A stretch of 64,000 nucleotides of DNA from Arbacia lixula (taxonomy: Eukaryota > Echinodermata > Echinoidea > Arbacioida > Arbaciidae), in assembly GCA_963669155.1 (NCBI GenBank), contig OZ022576.1:7447038-7511037 (forward strand), written 5' to 3'. Within the stretch, counting starts at the first letter, position 1; the number at the start of each line of letters is the position of its first letter. The notes under the pieces are model-generated. The model was not told the DNA's origin. It saw nothing but the letters and a program-made list of their open reading frames with translations, and made no database searches. Made by a program: the position numbers and the translations under genes. Below are positions 1-10,966 of this stretch, piece by piece.

Positions 1-135
1 TCTTCATACCTCTTCCCATCCATCTCCTTTCGCTTTTTGTTCTCCTTTCTCCCATCTCCTTACTATCGCCTCCTCCTCCACCTCCCACTTCTACTTCTTC
101 TTGTTTAAACTCCTTCTCCTTCTCTCATCATTAGG
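1..135. repeat. Pyrimidine-rich low-complexity tract
   Basis: The window opens in an almost pure C/T strand with irregular TCC and TTC runs. It has no fixed period and no gene signal, and it is cut by the window edge. Confidence 0.7.
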
Positions 136-285
136 CCTATCATCTTCTATCGCAATGCCATGTGGACGATGTTGCTGATAACAAAGGCGCCATATCGTCC
201 TAATAACCTGGCAGCAACATTACATCCCTTTAGACATCTCATTATGTCACTATTTCTCCTAACCTTTGAGAATATGTAATTTTCT

Positions 286-287
<2 letters not shown>

Positions 288-330
<43 letters not shown>
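288..330. repeat. (CT)n microsatellite
   Basis: About 21 uninterrupted CT units. The sequence between this tract and the splice acceptor at 597 shows no other feature. Confidence 0.95.
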
Positions 331-333
<3 letters not shown>

Positions 334-597
334 GAATACAAATGCATCTTTAATTCAACAAGCTGAAAGTTTATTGCATTGACGGCAGACTCCATCAGGC
401 TTTTAATTTGAGCCATTTGAAAAAATTGTGCAAAACCTCTCGCAAGATCAGTAGGGTGTAACTATCTGCTTTTAACTCACATTCGGTAACACAAAAACCG
501 TTCCATATTGGATGCGTGTGGATAACATGTACGCAGGGTGCATAACGAGCTAAGTAACGATTGTCTTTCTCTCGTCGTCTTGTTTACTTCTCTACAG

Positions 598-752
598 ACG
601 TTCAAACTACTACAAAGATGGCATTCTCCACCGTAGCTGGCGGTGTGCTGTTTGTAGCCATGGTCGTAGCAGCGGTGGCGGCCGTCGCAGTCAGGCAAAT
701 CGGCAAGCGGCACAGCACAAAGACAACTTTGGATCATATCACCTCCGAATAG
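598..752 (+). CDS. Candidate terminal exon of a small single-pass membrane protein
   Basis: The exon is placed after the acceptor TTTACTTCTCTACAG, which ends at 597. An ATG at 618 in good context (A at -3, G at +4) opens 44 codons ending at TAG 750-752. If the frame instead continues from an upstream exon, the added residues read VQTTTK. Residues about 5-25 counted from the ATG form an Ala/Val-rich hydrophobic helix. A basic stretch RQIGKRH and a short polar tail follow, which is the positive-inside pattern of a single membrane span. Codon choice favours G/C in third positions, unlike the AT-rich flanks. A poly(A) signal lies about 105 bp downstream. No family was recognised. It could be the tail of a larger type I protein or a stand-alone micropeptide. 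The splice site, the ORF and the poly(A) signal are seen; the function is unknown. Confidence 0.42.
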
Positions 753-857
753 CTACATGTAGATGACCCTGCTTCATCTCATACCTAAGGATATTACAGA
801 AGTCTGAAATGTCACGTAATTTCACCTTTTGACATAATTTCGAATTGTTAAAGTAAT

Positions 858-863
858 AATAAA
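858..863 (+). terminator. Candidate poly(A) signal AATAAA
   Basis: AATAAA lies 106 bp after the stop codon of the 598-752 exon, followed by a short A-rich stretch. The spacing fits a short 3' untranslated region. In DNA this AT-rich the hexamer also occurs by chance, so the support comes from its position. Confidence 0.35.
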
Positions 864-2290
864 GTAAAAACATGTGTCGTGAGTGTAAATTTGGCAATCA
901 TTTTGAATTACAATAGTTGTACACATTACATCTGATACCGCAAGAAATTATGGAGCACTTGATGTATGATGTCTGGGAGAAGGACAACAGAAACACTACT
1001 ATTGCAACTAAGCCACACCAGAAAATTACACCTCTAGGTCATAATGTACCATGTCCTGGCAGTTAAAAGTCCAACCAATTAAAAAATCAGAAGTGCTCGA
1101 GTAATATAATACAAACTAAAATTATTTATACTTTCTGTTGGTAAAATGGAAATTTAAAGCAAAACAAATGTTATACACATTACTGTGTTTGCTAGGGAAT
1201 GCTTTGTTGAAAAAGTAGTGGTGACCTTTCTCAAGTCCTGATTCCATTAAATCATTTATTTTACACTTTAATAAAAAAAAAAAAAGGTGTACGCAAAATT
1301 AAACTCCGAAACACACTTATATTCATTTTAATTTAAAATGCTTCAACATTAACTACATAATTTAAGTTTGATATTTTCTGTTATACAGAATTTGAAAATA
1401 TATACATATATTTATTTATAGCCACAATTATTTCAACTTTCTTTGATGATTTACATGATATAGTTTGACTTTGAATCGTTGATGAGCAAAAAATGCAGAC
1501 CTAATATTTGTTTTACATCAACATATGATTTTGTAGTGTGCTTCATAATTGTTTTTATTATTTTGTTTTACAAGCGTTTTGAAACAGAATTCTTATGACA
1601 ATCTGACAATCTCACTATTAGATATTAAATGTTAACAGTGATATACAAATAAAACGTTTGAGCTTGTGAAAGCTAATATCCGTGTGTACTCGTTTCTTAC
1701 TGTATTTCTTCTGAGCCATAACTCTGTGTTTAGATGGCTCTGTATTGTTGTGTAGCGCCCTCACCGCTTAGATAGTGAGATGATTGTTGCACCCGAGTTT
1801 TACGCCGAAATTGACGATACAAAACAACCATCACGTCATTTTATTCCAGAAATCATATTTAAATATCATTCAGAAATCAACTAGTTATTTCGACAAAGAT
1901 AAAATTGTACGGATGTTTTTCTTGTTAAATGTAGTAGTTTATGTAATATAATACGAAATATGAGAGCGTGGCAAATTTGTTTTTATATTATCATCATAAA
2001 AAACACACACGGAAATTGTGAATTTAATGCGTGGTTATAAATAACATTTACAAATTTAAAACAATGAACAACCTATCATGTTTATAAGGAATATCCTGTA
2101 CTTCCATTGTCGCCCATCTCAATGCGAAACGCTGACGTTCATTCAGTCAGTTTAAGCTTAGACCTGACAGGTTTTGACAACATTAATTATGTTAAATACA
2201 ATGTATGTTACATGTAAATCATATTCGTGAAGAAATTTGAAGAGATTGTTTTTACATTATAATCATTCTGAAGAAATTTGCATTCGTGAA
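864..2290. other. AT-rich non-coding stretch
   Basis: No long ORF, tandem repeat or inverted repeat was seen. There is a short A-run near 1273-1284. A small patch of higher GC at about 1735-1820 carries no recognisable motif. Confidence 0.5.
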
Positions 2291-2294
2291 ATAC

Positions 2295-2390
2295 AATAGA
2301 ACTGCAGACGTTGGTGAGGTTTGAGCCCATCACTCTACGCAATACTCACAGCCCTCGCGACAATACCACTATCTCTAGTTTTTCCATAGA
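2295..2390 (-). mobile_element. Possible tRNA-derived SINE fragment
   Basis: Read on the minus strand, TAGTGGTA resembles an RNA polymerase III box A region, and GGGCTCAAACC about 40 bases later resembles box B. The spacing is roughly tRNA-like, but no full cloverleaf could be folded by eye and no poly(A) tail was found. It may be a decayed SINE or chance. Confidence 0.22.
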
Positions 2391-2587
2391 CCCTACCTCG
2401 TAGCCGGGTCCATGATTCTTCACTTTATTCGTCCTCGAGAATAGAGTTGGTTGAGAGACGAAAAAGCGGCACAATCACTCGCCTCGCCGCCGTGGATTCA
2501 CTTAAACCCTCCTGCTGTCAGGTACAATCATTGTTTCTGGCAGTCATCTTAATCGCGACACACCTTTGAGGCATTGACGTAAACGAG

Positions 2588-2717
2588 ATGACTTTTTTTT
2601 TCTTCACGGCAATGACAATGTCAGAGAAAGTCACTACGCATGCTACGCAGGAGATGGAGATAAGTTTGTCCGTATCCATGGTAACGCTCGCCTTCGCCAT
2701 TGCCGTTTTAATACAAG
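2588..2717 (+). CDS. Candidate first coding exon, hydrophobic segment, ends at splice donor
   Basis: ATG codons at 2588, 2612 and 2618 share one open frame. It encodes a polar N-terminus (MSEKVTTHATQEMEIS) and then a hydrophobic stretch of about 17 residues (SVSMVTLAFAIAVLIQ). The frame runs to a strong donor, ACAAG|GTATGC, leaving the exon in phase 1. Codon use looks coding-like, and the upstream 2380-2590 region is GC-richer than its surroundings, as a promoter might be. Joining to the acceptor at 4577 would add GPCVQDKSM and a stop. That join is inference. No family was recognised. The context is similar to the small membrane-segment frames at 618 and 4399. Confidence 0.33.
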
Positions 2718-2975
2718 GTATGCCTTCGAGGCGCGCGCTGTTTTTTTTTCTGTGGTTATCTTTTAGAATTCTTAAATTAAACTAGCTCCGGGTTAGGAGA
2801 AACACGTGGGGGAGAGATGGGAAAGATAGATTGGGGATGCTAATACGTGTGTTAGTGAGCGAGGAGAGAGCTGGATAGGAAAGCGATTGGATGATGGAAG
2901 ACGGAGTAACAACGTGTGTAAAGATGAGATGGTGTAAACTGTAAACACCACATATTGAATATGGTGGAAGGGGAA

Positions 2976-2992
2976 GGAGAGAGAAAGAGAGA

Positions 2993-3052
<60 letters not shown>
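2976..3052. repeat. (GA)n microsatellite ending in a G-run
   Basis: Interrupted GA units become a perfect GA run from 2995 and end in eight G. Opposite-strand Ser/Leu reading frames here are artefacts of the repeat. Confidence 0.95.
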
Positions 3053-3235
3053 TGATTGGTGCGTAAGGTGGATTTGGTATTGGCATGACTCGACAATGAT
3101 ACTTAAAGGCGCCGTCATCTTTTGCATAAGAACCATGAGATTCGAATTGCTCTTTCTGACAAAGTGTGTGAGGGTGTGAGGTGTTCATGTATTGGTGTGA
3201 GGCATCACCATGGCCCTAGAAAGGTTCACAAGATT

Positions 3236-3702
3236 TTAAAGGAAAAGTCCACCCTGAAAATAAGCTGATTTTCTTAAAAGCAGAAACATGTATGAAATAA
3301 ACAAATTATTGAAGGTTTGTCAAAATTCCGATCAAGGAATACAGAGAAAACATGAAAATAAAGTAATTTTACGACGTCACCTGCGAGCTACTCTGCTATA
3401 TACTCTGCCTATTTTTATAGGATAAATACCATTTTTTATCTTTGAACTTGATTTATAATTAGATACATGTTTCAACACGCACACGCCTTTATGGAAAAAG
3501 TGTATTCCTCATAAAGAAAACAAAAATCGTGAAAAGGTAATTATGGAATCATAAAGTACACAACATAAGGGAGAGCAACTCGCACGTGACGTCACAAACT
3601 TGTAACGATCATAATTTTTTGGTCATTCGATGGATTTCGTCAAACCTTAACTAATATGTTGCTTTCATATAATCAAAACTGTAGGGTGGACTTTCTCTTT
3701 AA
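3236..3702. mobile_element. TIR element, family A (AGTCCACCCT ends), copy 1
   Basis: The left end AAAGGAAAAGTCCACCCT and the right end AGGGTGGACTTTCTCTTT are near-perfect inverted repeats, each bordered by TTAA. The interior is AT-rich without coding capacity. It contains TGACGTCA-like sites near 3375 and 3587 and an inverted pair of TCCGATCAAGG-like and TCGATGGA-like segments. Related sequence occurs at 14611-15128 and, as a fragment, at 11280-11520. It is a non-autonomous DNA element. TTAA could be a piggyBac-type target duplication or simply part of the TIR. Confidence 0.75.
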
Positions 3703-4395
3703 TGTTAAAGTATAGGCCTGCGCCTAATTCCTCGAACAAAATTCATCCTTCGATATATCTTGATAAAAGATATATGAAATGTTTCAACCAAACGAGACTG
3801 GAATCATATTTAAGATCATTTACATTAACAACACACCAACCATTGATAAATCATATCTAACTATCATTGTGCTAACATGATACATACAAAGTGCATTCAA
3901 AATACATAATTCCATAGCATTAACAGTACTGTCCATCAGAGAAGAGGCTTTGATCTTGTCAGAAGTTATCAGCTAGTAATATAATTCATATGAATATAAC
4001 AGATCAGCAGACCCAAAGTTGACACACGTTGTTTGTCACATGTTAGCCCTCTGTATAAGCCAGATATTGTTTTTTTTTTTGGTCACAAGTAATACACACA
4101 AATCCCATAAAGAGGTTTATCTGGCACAAAAGCATATCAAAGCATGTTTGGAATCATGTTAAATCTCCAAGAGGAGAACAATTAAAAAAAAAACAGCCGC
4201 TCGCTAGTTGCCTCTAACGTCTATGCATGTCACACAGAGATTGGCAGAATGTTGACAAATTGTTGGAGTGAAAGTAATTACGCAATTGATCGTGGCCAGC
4301 TTGCTTTTTTTAAGTTAACTCAATCGCTTTGGCGAGCTGGCTTCCCATATTATCTGCCTGTCCGCGTTTTCAATGACGACGAAGACGATTCCGCC
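3703..4395. other. AT-rich non-coding stretch
   Basis: No feature was supported apart from T- and A-runs near 4071 and 4184. It lies between element A copy 1 and the 4399 reading frame. Confidence 0.45.
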
Positions 4396-4398
4396 ACA

Positions 4399-4539
4399 AT
4401 GTCATCGGCAGGAATGGTTGTTTTCGTGACTTTTATTTTCGTCATGTTTACCATGTTTATGGTCTTTCTAACATCATGCAAAATGGCGGCTCATGGTTAC
4501 CAAGAAACCTGTAATGGGTTTCCGCTGAAACCACGTTAA
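4399..4539 (+). CDS. Candidate small ORF with one transmembrane segment
   Basis: ATG at 4399 (A at -3) opens 46 codons. The frame stays open upstream to 4249, where it would add an acidic stretch FNDDEDDSAT. Residues about 5-23 are strongly hydrophobic (Val/Phe/Met-rich), followed by TSCKMAAHGYQ and a polar tail LKPR before TAA. No poly(A) signal was found close by. An excellent splice acceptor follows at 4577, so this frame may sit inside an intron or be an alternative exon. No family was recognised. A chance ORF remains possible. Confidence 0.28.
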   Translation: MSSAGMVVFVTFIFVMFTMFMVFLTSCKMAAHGYQETCNGFPLKPR

Positions 4540-4577
4540 AATTTATCAACATTTCAATAATTTTGTTTTTCTTACAG

Positions 4578-4606
4578 GGCCTTGCGTGCAAGATAAGAGC
4601 ATGTGA
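4578..4606 (+). CDS. Possible short terminal coding segment after a strong acceptor
   Basis: The acceptor TTTTGTTTTTCTTACAG ends at 4577 and is one of the best in the window. In the phase left by the donor at 2717, the new exon would read GPCVQDKSM and then TGA at 4604-4606. In another phase it reads GLACKIRACDVYTQCK. The splice site is seen; the exon partner and frame are inferred. Confidence 0.2.
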
Positions 4607-5625
4607 CGTTTATACACAATGTAAGGGGAGAGGGCGGTGAATGTTGTGACACACCATTCTCTTTCGTTGTTATTGTTTTATATTTTGAGTCATGGTTGCA
4701 CAGGAGCGCATGCATTTCGAAAAAGAAAGGAATAATGTGCTGGTCAGGAGACATGTCTTTACAGTTTGATCTCTGACAGTGTCCATTCACTCAGGTGTTC
4801 AGAATCATTCGACATTATATCATCGGAACACATCAATATGCTTACGCTTCACAGTGCGCACTTTTCTTGCCCTGGTGAGAATTCTCCCCTTACTAAAAAA
4901 AAAAAAAAGCATATTATCAGGGCCTATCTCACTGCCCTGGCCAGAGCCAAGTTCGCGACTTGTTAGCGACTCAATTTCCGGTCAGTTGCGGCGACGACTT
5001 CTAGCAGGTTCTCCGAGTCTTAGGAACTTAAAACATGTTCGATTTTTGGGAGATTTTTTTTCCAGCAAGTCTCGGAAACGTCCACGTGACATCCATGCAA
5101 CGTTCACGCGACGTCGCGGATACTAACATTTCTCACGACTGATGAAACGTATGTGAAACCTGCTTGAGACGAAAGAGACTCGGGAGAAAAGCGTACGATA
5201 GATGAAGTTATATTCCACATACTAAGAATGTAATCCTATAGGATTGGTCAAGAGTTGATCACGTGATAAAGCATAGTTTTGCCCATCTGATCACCTGAGA
5301 AGAAAAGTTCGTTACTCTCTAGGTAATAGTACTTTTTGGTTTCGCTGATCTCTTCACTCCTCACAGTCCTAACGCGTGATCAATATTTTGAGTACGCGCG
5401 AAATAAAAGTGCGTTCCACTCGGACCATCAATTGACTAACCGTAGCACATACTAACGCGTCCTAACGCGCGTCCTAACGCGTGTTCCCCATGGCAGCGGC
5501 TCCTGGTTAGGTAGAGAAGTAAAAATTACTGTTGTACGCCAAATTGTCATTTTTGGTATAGATAGTTGGTTTCAGATGTGGAATATAAAGCAAATAATCA
5601 ACTTTTGGTTTCAGGCAATGAGACT
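4607..5625. other. Unique sequence with clustered CTAACGCG motifs
   Basis: CTAACGCG occurs near 5369, 5452, 5462 and 5473, the last three almost head to tail. The surrounding 4940-5200 sequence has many CGs (ACGTGAC, CGACGTCGCGG) and looks like a CpG-containing regulatory or repeat fragment. No coding frame with splice support was found. Confidence 0.35.
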
Positions 5626-5723
5626 AACTATCACTTCCTCTGCGATCTCAATGTACACCCTATCTTTCCTCAGCTGCGCTTCGGAAAGATAGCTACATCC
5701 AGATCGCCTCAGAAGTGATAGTT
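5626..5723. repeat. Near-perfect hairpin, about 98 bp
   Basis: AACTATCACTTC pairs with GAAGTGATAGTT at the two ends. GCGATCT pairs with AGATCGC further in, and CTATCTTTCC with GGAAAGATAG around a loop with CAGCTGCGCTTC. It is probably a short foldback MITE. RNA from it would fold into one long stem. Confidence 0.7.
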
Positions 5724-5771
5724 CATCCCATCACCTTCACCGACGTTGATTATTGCTTAGTAGACTGGAAA

Positions 5772-5818
5772 AGTAGTAGCAGAAGTAGCAGAAGTAGTAG
5801 TAGTAGAAATATTAGAAA

Positions 5819-5871
<53 letters not shown>

Positions 5872-5899
5872 ATAGTAGTAGTATAAAAAGTAGCAGGAG

Positions 5900-5938
<39 letters not shown>

Positions 5939-6034
5939 GCAAGTAGTAGTAGTAGTAGTAGTAGTAGTGCTATTAATACTGCTACTACTTTTTATATTAC
6001 TATTACTTCTACTACTACTATACTTCTACTACTA
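5772..6034. repeat. Compound AGT/ACT triplet array with inverted arms
   Basis: (AGT)n at about 5786-5880 is followed by (ACT)n at 5899-5937, (AGT)n at 5942-5968 and ACT-rich sequence to 6034. Since ACT is the complement of AGT read backwards, successive blocks can pair. The interruption TATAAAAAGTAGCAG near 5881 is mirrored as CTGCTACTACTTTTTATA near 5979, so the array is an imperfect palindrome. The poly-Ser and poly-Thr frames here are artefacts. Confidence 0.9.
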
Positions 6035-6186
6035 TGATCTTACTATCATCAGTTCAGTTCAGCTCACTTGATTTAAGCATGGTGGCCTACTTCAGCCACA
6101 GGCTGTTCTTCAGGGGGACCGTGCTACCACTAGAGGCATGAACAGTAGGCCTATCATCCTCGTCGCCACAGCTTCTCCCTGCCCTC

Positions 6187-6413
6187 GACCCTCCTCCTCC
6201 TCCTCCTCCTCCTCCTCCTCCTCCTCTTCCTCTCCTCCTCCTCCTCCTCCTCCTCCTCCTCCCCCTATCCTCCTCCTCCTCCTCCTCCTCCTCCTCCTCC
6301 TCCTCCTCCCCCTCCTCCTTCTCCCCCTTCTCCTCCTCCTTCTCCTCCTCCTCCTCTCCTCCTCCTCCTCCTCCTCCTCCTCCTCCTACTCCTCCTCCTA
6401 GCTCCTCCTCCTC
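6187..6413. repeat. (TCC)n array
   Basis: Over 200 bp of TCC units with CCC and TTC variants. The array passes into an ATC/CAT-rich stretch to about 6500. The purine strand is GGA-rich. Confidence 0.92.
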
Positions 6414-6499
6414 CTCGCTATCATTATCAACATCATCATCACTTTCATTAATATTATCATCTTCATCACCATCGCCATCTCCACCACCACCGTCCCCAT

Positions 6500-8120
6500 T
6501 GTCGTCGTGGTCACCATTCGCAATCGATGTAACAGCGACTTCCTTCTCAGATTTAAACTTTCAAATATCTTTGCTTTGCTTGCCACGTGAACCATTTTCA
6601 AAACATTCAGGCCTAGATCGAATTTGCCTGAAACAGCTAGGTTAGCCTATAGTAGAGGTTTATGTACTATATGCATACATAGAGATATGTGTGGGCGCAC
6701 GTTATCTGTTAACAGCAACGAATGAGACAGGTATACCCAGACAAAATACCCAGGTCCCTCACCCTCAAGAGATATTGGAAATGAAATCCGATGTGATTGC
6801 TTGCCGTATGACGTCATCCAACAAATGACCTCACCAACCCCGCGGTGAGATTTGCCCAAGCCCTGGGTCGTCGGCTTTTAATTCGTTTATATAATTACGC
6901 GCCTTGGACAAAGTCTACATCGTTAAGCTTGAGCTGCCTCGATTAGCTAGTAATTGGGAAAATAAAACAACAACAGCCGGCGCAACTTGCGTATACATAC
7001 GTGTATACAATGCTATACTGATACGGATAGGACCTGTATAATTCTGCTTGTTGCACTTATTCAGCGAGTGGCTCCGGACCGATGTATTGGGATCCGTTAA
7101 GGCGACACAACTTCCGCAGTGTTTTTCGCGGCAGACATTCATTCTCACTAGTGTAAGTCACGAGTGATATAGCACAGGTAGAATGAAAGAATGGTAGGAA
7201 AACAAAATATGTGGACTTTTTGCAGCGTTTAGAAGATCCCAAGTTCCAGTTGACAACTTGCTTGACAGGTGACTGATGTGGCAGACGACGGGCTGTTGAA
7301 ATCCTGCAACGATCACCAGCGCTCTGACAGAACTCAAGCCGGTAGGTTGGGCGTGTTACTCCAGGCCTTTTCGCTCTGCTCGTAGATAGTACGTACACTT
7401 TGAGTACGTACACTCTGAGTTTGAGTTTCATGCACTGCTATATTGCATAGCGTAGATCTACCGGCTGCTGATTTTAGAATGCTTTGTGATTTAATTATAT
7501 CTAGAAATCGTACTATGAGAATTGTTTCTGCATTAGAATGATAGGGACAACTCATTTGGACATTAATGCAATGCAAATGGTCACTATAAACAGACCTATA
7601 ATACAGTAATGTCACGCTAACACAATGATGCACAATCACAAGATATAACTATTATTAAGATGAACTTGATGACATGTTTATTGAAGTGATGTCTCAATGC
7701 CAACTCCAAAGTGAGAAACTAATCACACTGTGTAACCTATGGTAATGGCACCACTACGCGTACTGTAGGCTGTACAATAACAAATGTTCATCGTGTCAAA
7801 ATAAGTAAAATTGAGCGAGTTCTTGTATGGGATAAACTGTAGTTTTTCCAAACATTTATTGATGACCTTTCTTATGAAACTGGTTTTAAGGGGGTCTATA
7901 TCTTTTTAAATGTCATTCAATTTATACTTCATGAAAGGCTGTTTCTTGCAACGATTGGGTCACAAATTTCCAATAAATCACATATATTTCTCACTAACCC
8001 CACGTAACCCCACGTACCCCAACCCTTACTTAAAATTATTAAGTTTAGGCTGTGAGATCATTGAAGAAACCATCAAATTGAGGAAATATGAAATACCCCA
8101 ATCTGACCTCAGTCTGTGAT
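6500..8120. other. Unique sequence, no gene found
   Basis: A perfect CRE-type palindrome TGACGTCA lies at 6809-6816, in a GC-richer patch at 6735-6860. A 15-bp near-tandem repeat TACGTACACTYTGAG lies at about 7389-7419. Reading frames of up to 124 codons on the minus strand (7057-7639) overlap each other and show no family, no splice signals and no coding bias. Confidence 0.4.
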
Positions 8121-8124
8121 ACCA

Positions 8125-8735
8125 GGGGGGTATGCCGAAAAACGAACTTAGGAAAAATGTTATTGCATCTCAGGGAAAAATTTTATCTCTTGGTATTCCG
8201 AAAAGCCAACTTACAATAAAAGATAACATCTTTATTCAAATGAGATAGAGATAAAAATTTTATGTAAATGAGCCTCCAAGATCAAATTTTTATGCAAATG
8301 AGCTAAATCAGTATTCTCAAATGCACTTAGGAAAAAAGGTTTGGATAAAAGATAAAACTACTCCCAAGCAATTTTATCTCCAGACGGACGCGCCTAGGCT
8401 CATAGCATTACGTTAAAAAATAATTCACACATTCAACTTTTTGCACATGGGCGCATCAAATGCAATAAGGCGGGCTGATAGACATTGATGTGCAATGTCC
8501 CTTTCAGTTTCATGACATCACACCATCAGCTTGATGGTGTTAATGTATGCAAAAGACATGAAAGGATGTTTATTACTGGCTGCCTTTCAGATAGGAGCGC
8601 AGGGCATGCGCTCATTAATATTGGTTAAAATCTTCCTAAAATATTTTTTGGAATACCAAAGATAAAATATTTTCAGGACATTGTATCTTGGGGGAGGTAA
8701 CATTTTTATATCTGTGGATTTTCGGAATACCCCCC
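8125..8735. mobile_element. Long-TIR element, family B (GGGGGTATKCCGAAAA ends)
   Basis: The left end GGGGGGTATGCCGAAAA and the right end TTTTCGGAATACCCCCC are inverted copies. The match continues about 100 bp inwards: AAAATGTTA, a CAGGGAAAA/TCCTGAAAA segment, TTTTATCTYTTGGTATTCC. The terminal TATTCCGAAAA motif is therefore repeated once more inside each arm. The interior is AT-rich and non-coding. No clear target duplication was seen because the ends run into homopolymers. Confidence 0.65.
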
Positions 8736-9660
8736 CCCCCCTTCCAGCACATTTGTTGGACTATTTTGGAACCATGATTATATGTGTACAGTGTATGTAT
8801 GCTCTAACTATTGAGATACACTGTACATGTAGACTACCTGCCAGATGAACGTGATGTCAGCATTGTGAGGGCAGTTTCGCAAAAGGATAATAGGGTATTT
8901 TATACTTCCATCAGGCAGTGGCTTTCGTCATTTTGATTTATATTGATGGTTTCCTATATGAATTTACAGCTCAAACTAGATCAAATTAGGGTAGGGCTAA
9001 GATCTGGACTAGAATAGGGTTTAGGGTTTAGTAAGGGTAAATGTGTCATTTTAGAGCAATTTTCTTGCCTGAATATGTCAACAACCAACCATTTTGATCG
9101 CGCGCTGCAACCCTCAGTTACGACACAGGTTTCAATGGCTTTTCAGTATGCATGTCCGATGATATTCCCCAGATGACAGCGCCTAACTAATTTTTAAATC
9201 AGAATCAGATACACTGTAGTTAGTAGTTCTGAGAAGTACTGAGGTGTGCAGTGTGCCTCAAAATTATTTTCAGCTCCATTCTCAATTATAAAAGGTTGGA
9301 TCTACTCGGACCATGTTGCATACATCTTCAGCAGAACATGTGTGTGAATAATAACAATTTATGGAGAGTAATGGTGTGAAATGAAGCACATGAAACAAGG
9401 TATACAGATGGTGAAAGGGGTTACAATACATACTCGGCATCATTGTACTGGAAATGAAATTTGCCAAAAAATGTCATAAGATGGTATTACGCACTGTTTT
9501 ATTCAATGTGCAAACTGAAATTGTTTCATGGCAGAAATATCTGTTTTGCTTAATATTACAAAAAAAATACTGATAACTTAGTGGGAAAGAAAGCTGCATA
9601 GACTTGGATGTTAAGTCAAAAGAGGTTTTGAGTGTACATTATAAGGGTGTGTGGGGATGG
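8736..9660. other. Mostly unique sequence with a degenerate TTAGGG-like patch
   Basis: At about 8985-9045 several TTAGGG/TAGGGTT variants cluster (ATTAGGGTAGGG, ATAGGGTTTAGGGTTTAG). They resemble the middle of the TIR element at 42.5 kb. No TIR was found around this patch. The remainder has no gene signal. Confidence 0.35.
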
Positions 9661-9665
9661 AGTTG

Positions 9666-9687
9666 GGGGTTGGGGGGGGGGGGGGTG
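9666..9687. repeat. Poly(G) tract
   Basis: A long G homopolymer broken once by T, with GT-rich sequence before it. Similar tracts recur through the window. Confidence 0.85.
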
Positions 9688-9689
9688 CA

Positions 9690-10435
9690 ACGTTTTGAAA
9701 TTAAACTGCATAATGTGACACCATAGTGAATCTGGTTTGACATCACCAGCTTTAATCACACTTGTGATCAATACACTACAGTATGTACAACAAAGATTTT
9801 AATACACTACCTAGTCAGCATTACATGGAGATGGTGAAAGGGTAGCTTGTTTAATTTCTTAACTAGGCAAAGCATCCATCGATGAAAGCTCATCGCATTG
9901 TCACTAATGAGGCATTATATTAAACTGCAGGTACCAAAATTACAAGAAAGCGAGCATCATGTCCTTTCTGTAGTCTGTCCTTCCACAACATAGACAAAAT
10001 GTAGCTAACCAAAATTTACAGAAATAGCCTACATAATAAGTTTTTGCGCTTTGGATAATGTGTGGAAGAAATCATACACTGTTTTCTTGTGAAATAAAGT
10101 TTTGGGGGTAAGTGGAAATTACACTAAAATTTAGCCATGTATTGTACAGTATATTTGCATATTTCTAACAAAAACACCTTATATGTAATACATTTTAAGA
10201 TGTTTTCCTTGATATTTCAAAGATTGATCTAGAAAATACATGCTAATTTATTTACTTTCATACCGTATTCAATCATAAACGCAGAATCTGAAAGTAACAC
10301 TCCCTTTAAAGTAAGAATAATTATAGCCCTCTAACAAGCCTCTTTGACCATTTCAAAGTGTGGTTAGCAATGTGGCTTTGCCCTCTCAATGTGTGGTAAT
10401 GGGATTGCCTCTTTCCTCTCTCCCTAATTCCCTTT
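9690..10435. other. AT-rich non-coding stretch
   Basis: No ORF, repeat or inverted repeat of note was seen. Confidence 0.4.
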
Positions 10436-10439
10436 CCTT

Positions 10440-10492
10440 TGTCTCTCTCTCTCTCCCCCCCCCCCCCTCTCTCTCTCTCTCTCTCCTTCTCT
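10440..10492. repeat. (CT)n/(C)n microsatellite
   Basis: CT units flank a run of about 12 C. Reading frames across it on both strands are repeat shadows. Confidence 0.9.
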
Positions 10493-10920
10493 TGCTGTCT
10501 CTTTCCTGCCATTTACCCTCCTATCTTTCAACATACATCTTCCTCTCCCCTCCATTTATTCCACCACCAAACCTCGTACCAAGAACTTGGAGGACATTTA
10601 CTGGTACACTAATATGAAGATTACCCAGACATGTTTTTACATAGCTATGGATTCTGTACTGAAATTTGAAGAGGTAAATTATATCATGCATAATAGAATA
10701 AGTACTGTAGTTCTTCCTGAGCTTCTCCACTTTGAGCTAATTTTAAGCACATTATGTGCCTTTATTTTTTTACATGAAGTATGCTCAAGACTTTTAATTT
10801 GCTACAAGCAGAAAGTAATATGATATCATTATCCAATCAAACTGTCTAAGGAAAGAATGCAATTTGATTTTTTTGGTATATATATCTACGTCACATGTAC
10901 GTACATGTTTATTTCATGCT

Positions 10921-10966
10921 TTTGTATATCATTATGTGACTCCTTTGTATATCATTATGTGACTCC
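10921..10966. repeat. Perfect 23-bp tandem duplication
   Basis: TTTGTATATCATTATGTGAC plus TCC occurs twice back to back with no mismatch, which suggests a recent duplication or slippage event. Confidence 0.85.

Noticed and set aside
2782-3188. Overlapping minus-strand Ser/Leu-rich frames of up to 131 codons
   Set aside because: They are translations of the (GA)n/(CT)n tract and its flanks in several frames at once; no splice sites or coding bias.
6138-6401. Poly-Ser/Pro/Leu frame
   Set aside because: Direct product of the TCC array.
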